Positions 61,544 through 64,000 of a stretch of 64,000 nucleotides of DNA are shown piece after piece. The DNA is taken from contig NC_057803.1 of assembly GCF_018294505.1 (NCBI RefSeq), positions 684,573,881-684,637,880 of the forward strand, in the 5' to 3' direction. Each line of letters opens with the position of its first letter. Position 1 is the first letter of the stretch. This DNA comes from Triticum aestivum (lineage: Eukaryota; Streptophyta; Magnoliopsida; Poales; Poaceae). Both the position numbers and the translations under genes were made by a program. A model generated the notes under the pieces. It was not told the DNA's origin. It worked only from the letters and a program-made list of their open reading frames with translations, and searched no databases.

Positions 61544-62388
61544 GATGCATATAATGCAATATTCGGAACGCGGAAGTGTACTTCTAAAATTATTCGGACT
61601 TTTCTTTCTTGAACGTATGTGTGGCTGAATAGAGCCCCTGTTATTGAATCTATACCAGAATGTATATGTGGCAATCTTAGCACAAACGAGGAATGCAGAT
61701 TATGAAACAAACCAAGACCGAACGAGGGTTGGTGAAAACTTGTTTTCCTTGTAATCTGTTTGATACGTCAAGACGTGCTATTACACATAGTGCCAAGGCT
61801 ATTTTACATGCCAAAATGTGTACACAAGGGAAAGCTGTATATGGGGCCTAAAAAAGATGGTCTTGAAGATCTCATTGATGCCCTGCCGCACGTCTGCGTC
61901 GCTTTCATCCTTGTGGAAAAGATTCCTTGAAAGGAACGGTCCATGGTTGTTTATACAAAAATGGGCCCGGAAAGAATCCCTGCACGACCGTGAAGTAGCT
62001 AGACTTTAATGCACATGTGGTATTTGAGAGAAAAAAGATCAAAGGAAAAAAGGGGCAAGGTCACATAGGGTCGAGCCGCACTATGGACTTATCCGTATTG
62101 TGCCTCCGTCATTGCCCGGGGTATTTTGAGTGCGTAATTATGCACACGCAGTACATATGATGCGGATGTGTGTGGCGCTCGACGGAGGCAAAACTGCTAG
62201 CCTAGCTCTGGAGTCGCCGAGCTGTCATCATGCATAGTATACCAGACGCGTTTAACAGTGTCCGGGGGCTTGATGGCCGATGACGTGTTCGGCTTAGGGA
62301 GGCCGCTCTGCACTTCAGCCGCGAGGGCCGCGGTGTGCTCCTCAGTTCGGAGGGAGCGCTTCGTGTTTCCATTGACTGTGATAACGCC
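61544..62388 (-). mobile_element. Fatima-like host element, right part
   Basis: Continuation of 1-3055 beyond the long-LTR insertion. Read on the minus strand it starts with the end of the gag-protease frame (62388-62197) and then a non-coding spacer homologous to about 7977-8560 of the other Fatima-like copy. No RT or integrase is present here either. Confidence 0.75.
62197..62388 (-). pseudogene. gag-pro: C-terminal end of gag-protease of the host Fatima-like element
   Basis: The minus-strand frame from 62388 reads ITVNGNTKRSLRTEEHTAAL and continues to TAG at 62197-62199. It is homologous to the region after the frameshift at about 7790-7976 in the other copy, where the same stretch is scrambled by indels. 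This copy keeps the frame open over its whole visible length. Its N-terminal part lies beyond the LTR at 62389 and outside the window. Confidence 0.65.
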
Positions 62389-63393
62389 TGATGTCTACTA
62401 CGCAACTTTATTGTTGTAGACTCGTGTTGGGCCTCCAAGCGCAGAGTTTTGTAGGAGAGTAGCTATTTTCCCTCAAGTGTATAACCTAAGGTTTATCATC
62501 CTGTGGGAGGTGTAGGATGAATATGGTCTCTCTCAAACGATCCCGCAACCAAATACAAGAAATCTCTTGTGTCCCCAACACACCCAATACAATGGCAAAT
62601 TGTATAGGTGCACTAGTTCGGCAAAGAGATGGTGATAAAAGTGTAATATTGATGGTAGAAATATATTTTTATAATCTGAATAAATAAAAACAGCAAGGTA
62701 GCAAATAGTAAACGGGCACAAAAACGGTATTACAATGCTTGAAAATGAGGCCTAGGGTCCATACTTCCGCTAGTGCAACCTCTCAACAATACTAATATAA
62801 TTGGATCATATAACCGTCCCTCAACGTGCAACGAAGAATCACTCCAAAGTTCCTATCTAGCGGAGAACATAAGACAGAATTGTTTGTAGGGTACGAAACC
62901 ACCTCAAAGCTATTCTTTCCGATCAATCTATTCAAGAGTCTGTACTAAAATAACACTAAGCTATTCTTTCCGTTCGATCTATCCTAGAGTTCGTACTAAA
63001 ATAACACCAGAGCAAATTCAGATTCATAATATTCAATCCAACACAAAGAACTTCAAAGAGTGCCCCAAGATTTCTACCGGAGAAACAAGGACAAGAATGT
63101 GCATCAACCCCTATGCATAGATTATCCCAATGTCACCTCGGGAATCTGGGAGTTGAGTGCCAAAACATATATCAAGTGAACCAATACGATACCCCATTGT
63201 CACCACGAATATTCAATTGCAAGACATATATCAAGTGTTCTCAACTCCATATAAGTATTCAATCCGATAACAATGAAATCTCAAAGGGAAAAACTCAATT
63301 CATCACAACAATATAGAGAGGGGAAAACACCATATGATCTGACTATATTAACCAAGCCCGCGATACATCAAGATCGTGACATCTCAAGAACAC

Positions 63394-63415
63394 GAGAGAG
63401 AGAGAGAAAGAGAGA
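63394..63415. repeat. (GA)n microsatellite
   Basis: A short GA-rich run with one interruption (GAGAAAGAG), inside the WHAM-like LTR. Confidence 0.85.
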
Positions 63416-63635
63416 TTAAACACATAGCTACTGGTACAAACCCTCAGCCCCGAGGGTGGACTACTCCCTCCTCATCGTGGTGACCGCCGAGATGATGAAG
63501 ATGGCCACCAGAGATGATTCCCCCCTCCGGCAGGGTGTCGGAACGGGGTCTAGATTGGTTTTCGGTGGCTACAGAGCCTTGCGGCGGTGGAACTTCTGAT
63601 CTAGGTTAACCCCTAGGGTTTTCGGAATATTTGGG

Positions 63636-63643
63636 AATTTATA
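63636..63643 (-). promoter_or_regulatory. TATA-like box in the WHAM-like LTR
   Basis: TATAAATT on the minus strand, followed in transcription direction by a C/G-rich leader-like stretch. It suggests the element's sense strand is minus. Confidence 0.45.
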
Positions 63644-64000
63644 GTGTAAAGAGGGTGTGCGGGGGGCCACCGTGGTGGGCACAACCGACCTGGGGGGGCC
63701 TGGGCCCCCATGCGTGCCCTGGTGGGTTGTGCCCCCTCGGGGCACCCCCCAGGTGCTGCTCTGGCCCATCATGTGTGTTCAGGTCCATAAAAATTATCCA
63801 AAAAGTTTCGCGGTGTTTGGACTCCGTTTGATATTGATTTTCCGCGATGTAAAAAACATGCAAAAAACAACAACTAGCACTTGGCACTATGTCAATAGCT
63901 TAGTCCCAAAGAATGATACAAAATGATTATAAAACATCCAAGAATGATAATATAACAGCATGGAACAATAAAAAATTATACACACGTTGGAGATGTATCA

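Larger units (their letters stand above)
62389..64000 (-). repeat. LTR of a WHAM-like Gypsy element
   Basis: 1612 bp reaching exactly to the window end. On the minus strand it begins TGATACATCTCC and ends GTAGACATCA, with a TATAAATT at 63636-63643 supporting a minus-strand promoter. It is inserted in the protease-coding part of the Fatima-like host; the candidate left target site is ACGCC (62384-62388). Whether it is a solo LTR or the end of a longer element cannot be seen. The family name is from memory. Confidence 0.75.

Noticed and set aside
1..64000. CRISPR arrays, operons, tRNA or rRNA genes, ordinary host protein genes
   Set aside because: None were seen. The sequence is accounted for by plant retrotransposons, and tRNA-like matches are primer-binding sites.

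Overview
The window looks like intergenic DNA from a large grass genome, most likely Triticeae (wheat, goatgrass or barley relatives). I found no ordinary host gene, tRNA or rRNA. Nearly every base can be placed in a stack of LTR retrotransposons, and several LTR sequences match wheat/barley families as I remember them (Fatima, Sabrina, Maximus, WHAM). Those names come from memory and were not searched. Superfamily calls rest on motifs visible in the sequence.

Nesting, outermost first. (1) A minus-strand, Fatima-like Ty3/Gypsy element of the Tat type occupies 1-3055 and resumes at 61544-62388. (2) It is split by a minus-strand element with very long LTRs (about 4.87 kb) spanning 3056-61543, flanked by GATGT/GATGC. 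(3) The 3' LTR of that element is split by a plus-strand Fatima-like element (4190-13255, target duplication CCGAC). (4) Its interior is split by a minus-strand Sabrina-like Athila-type element (17026-38988, CTCGT). (5) Sabrina's 3' LTR is split by a plus-strand LARD-like element with 4.19-kb LTRs (18390-30738, CCAAA). (6) The interior of element 2 is also split by a plus-strand Maximus/SIRE-type Ty1/Copia element (40852-55666, CTTGT). (7) An LTR of a WHAM-like element (62389-64000) interrupts element 1 at the right edge.

Coding content is retroelement-derived and mostly broken. It includes gag-protease of the Fatima-like element, gag-protease and an ATHILA ORF-1 type protein of Sabrina, and gag, protease, integrase, reverse transcriptase/RNase H and a third 'env-like' ORF of Maximus. 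The chromovirus-like LARD holds only reverse-transcriptase remnants.

The most interesting content is antisense or accessory. Both Fatima-like copies carry a five-exon gene on the strand opposite to gag, with matching intron positions and, in one copy, consistent phases. The long-LTR element carries an unrecognised protein of about 260 codons on its sense strand. Opposite it lies a compact candidate gene with G-boxes, a TATA box, an 88-residue ORF with one membrane segment and an AATAAA. The Maximus ORF3 is preceded by a G-box/TATA pair that could be an internal promoter. Two N gaps (42204-42312 and 48599-48639) are flanked by signs of assembly artefacts.
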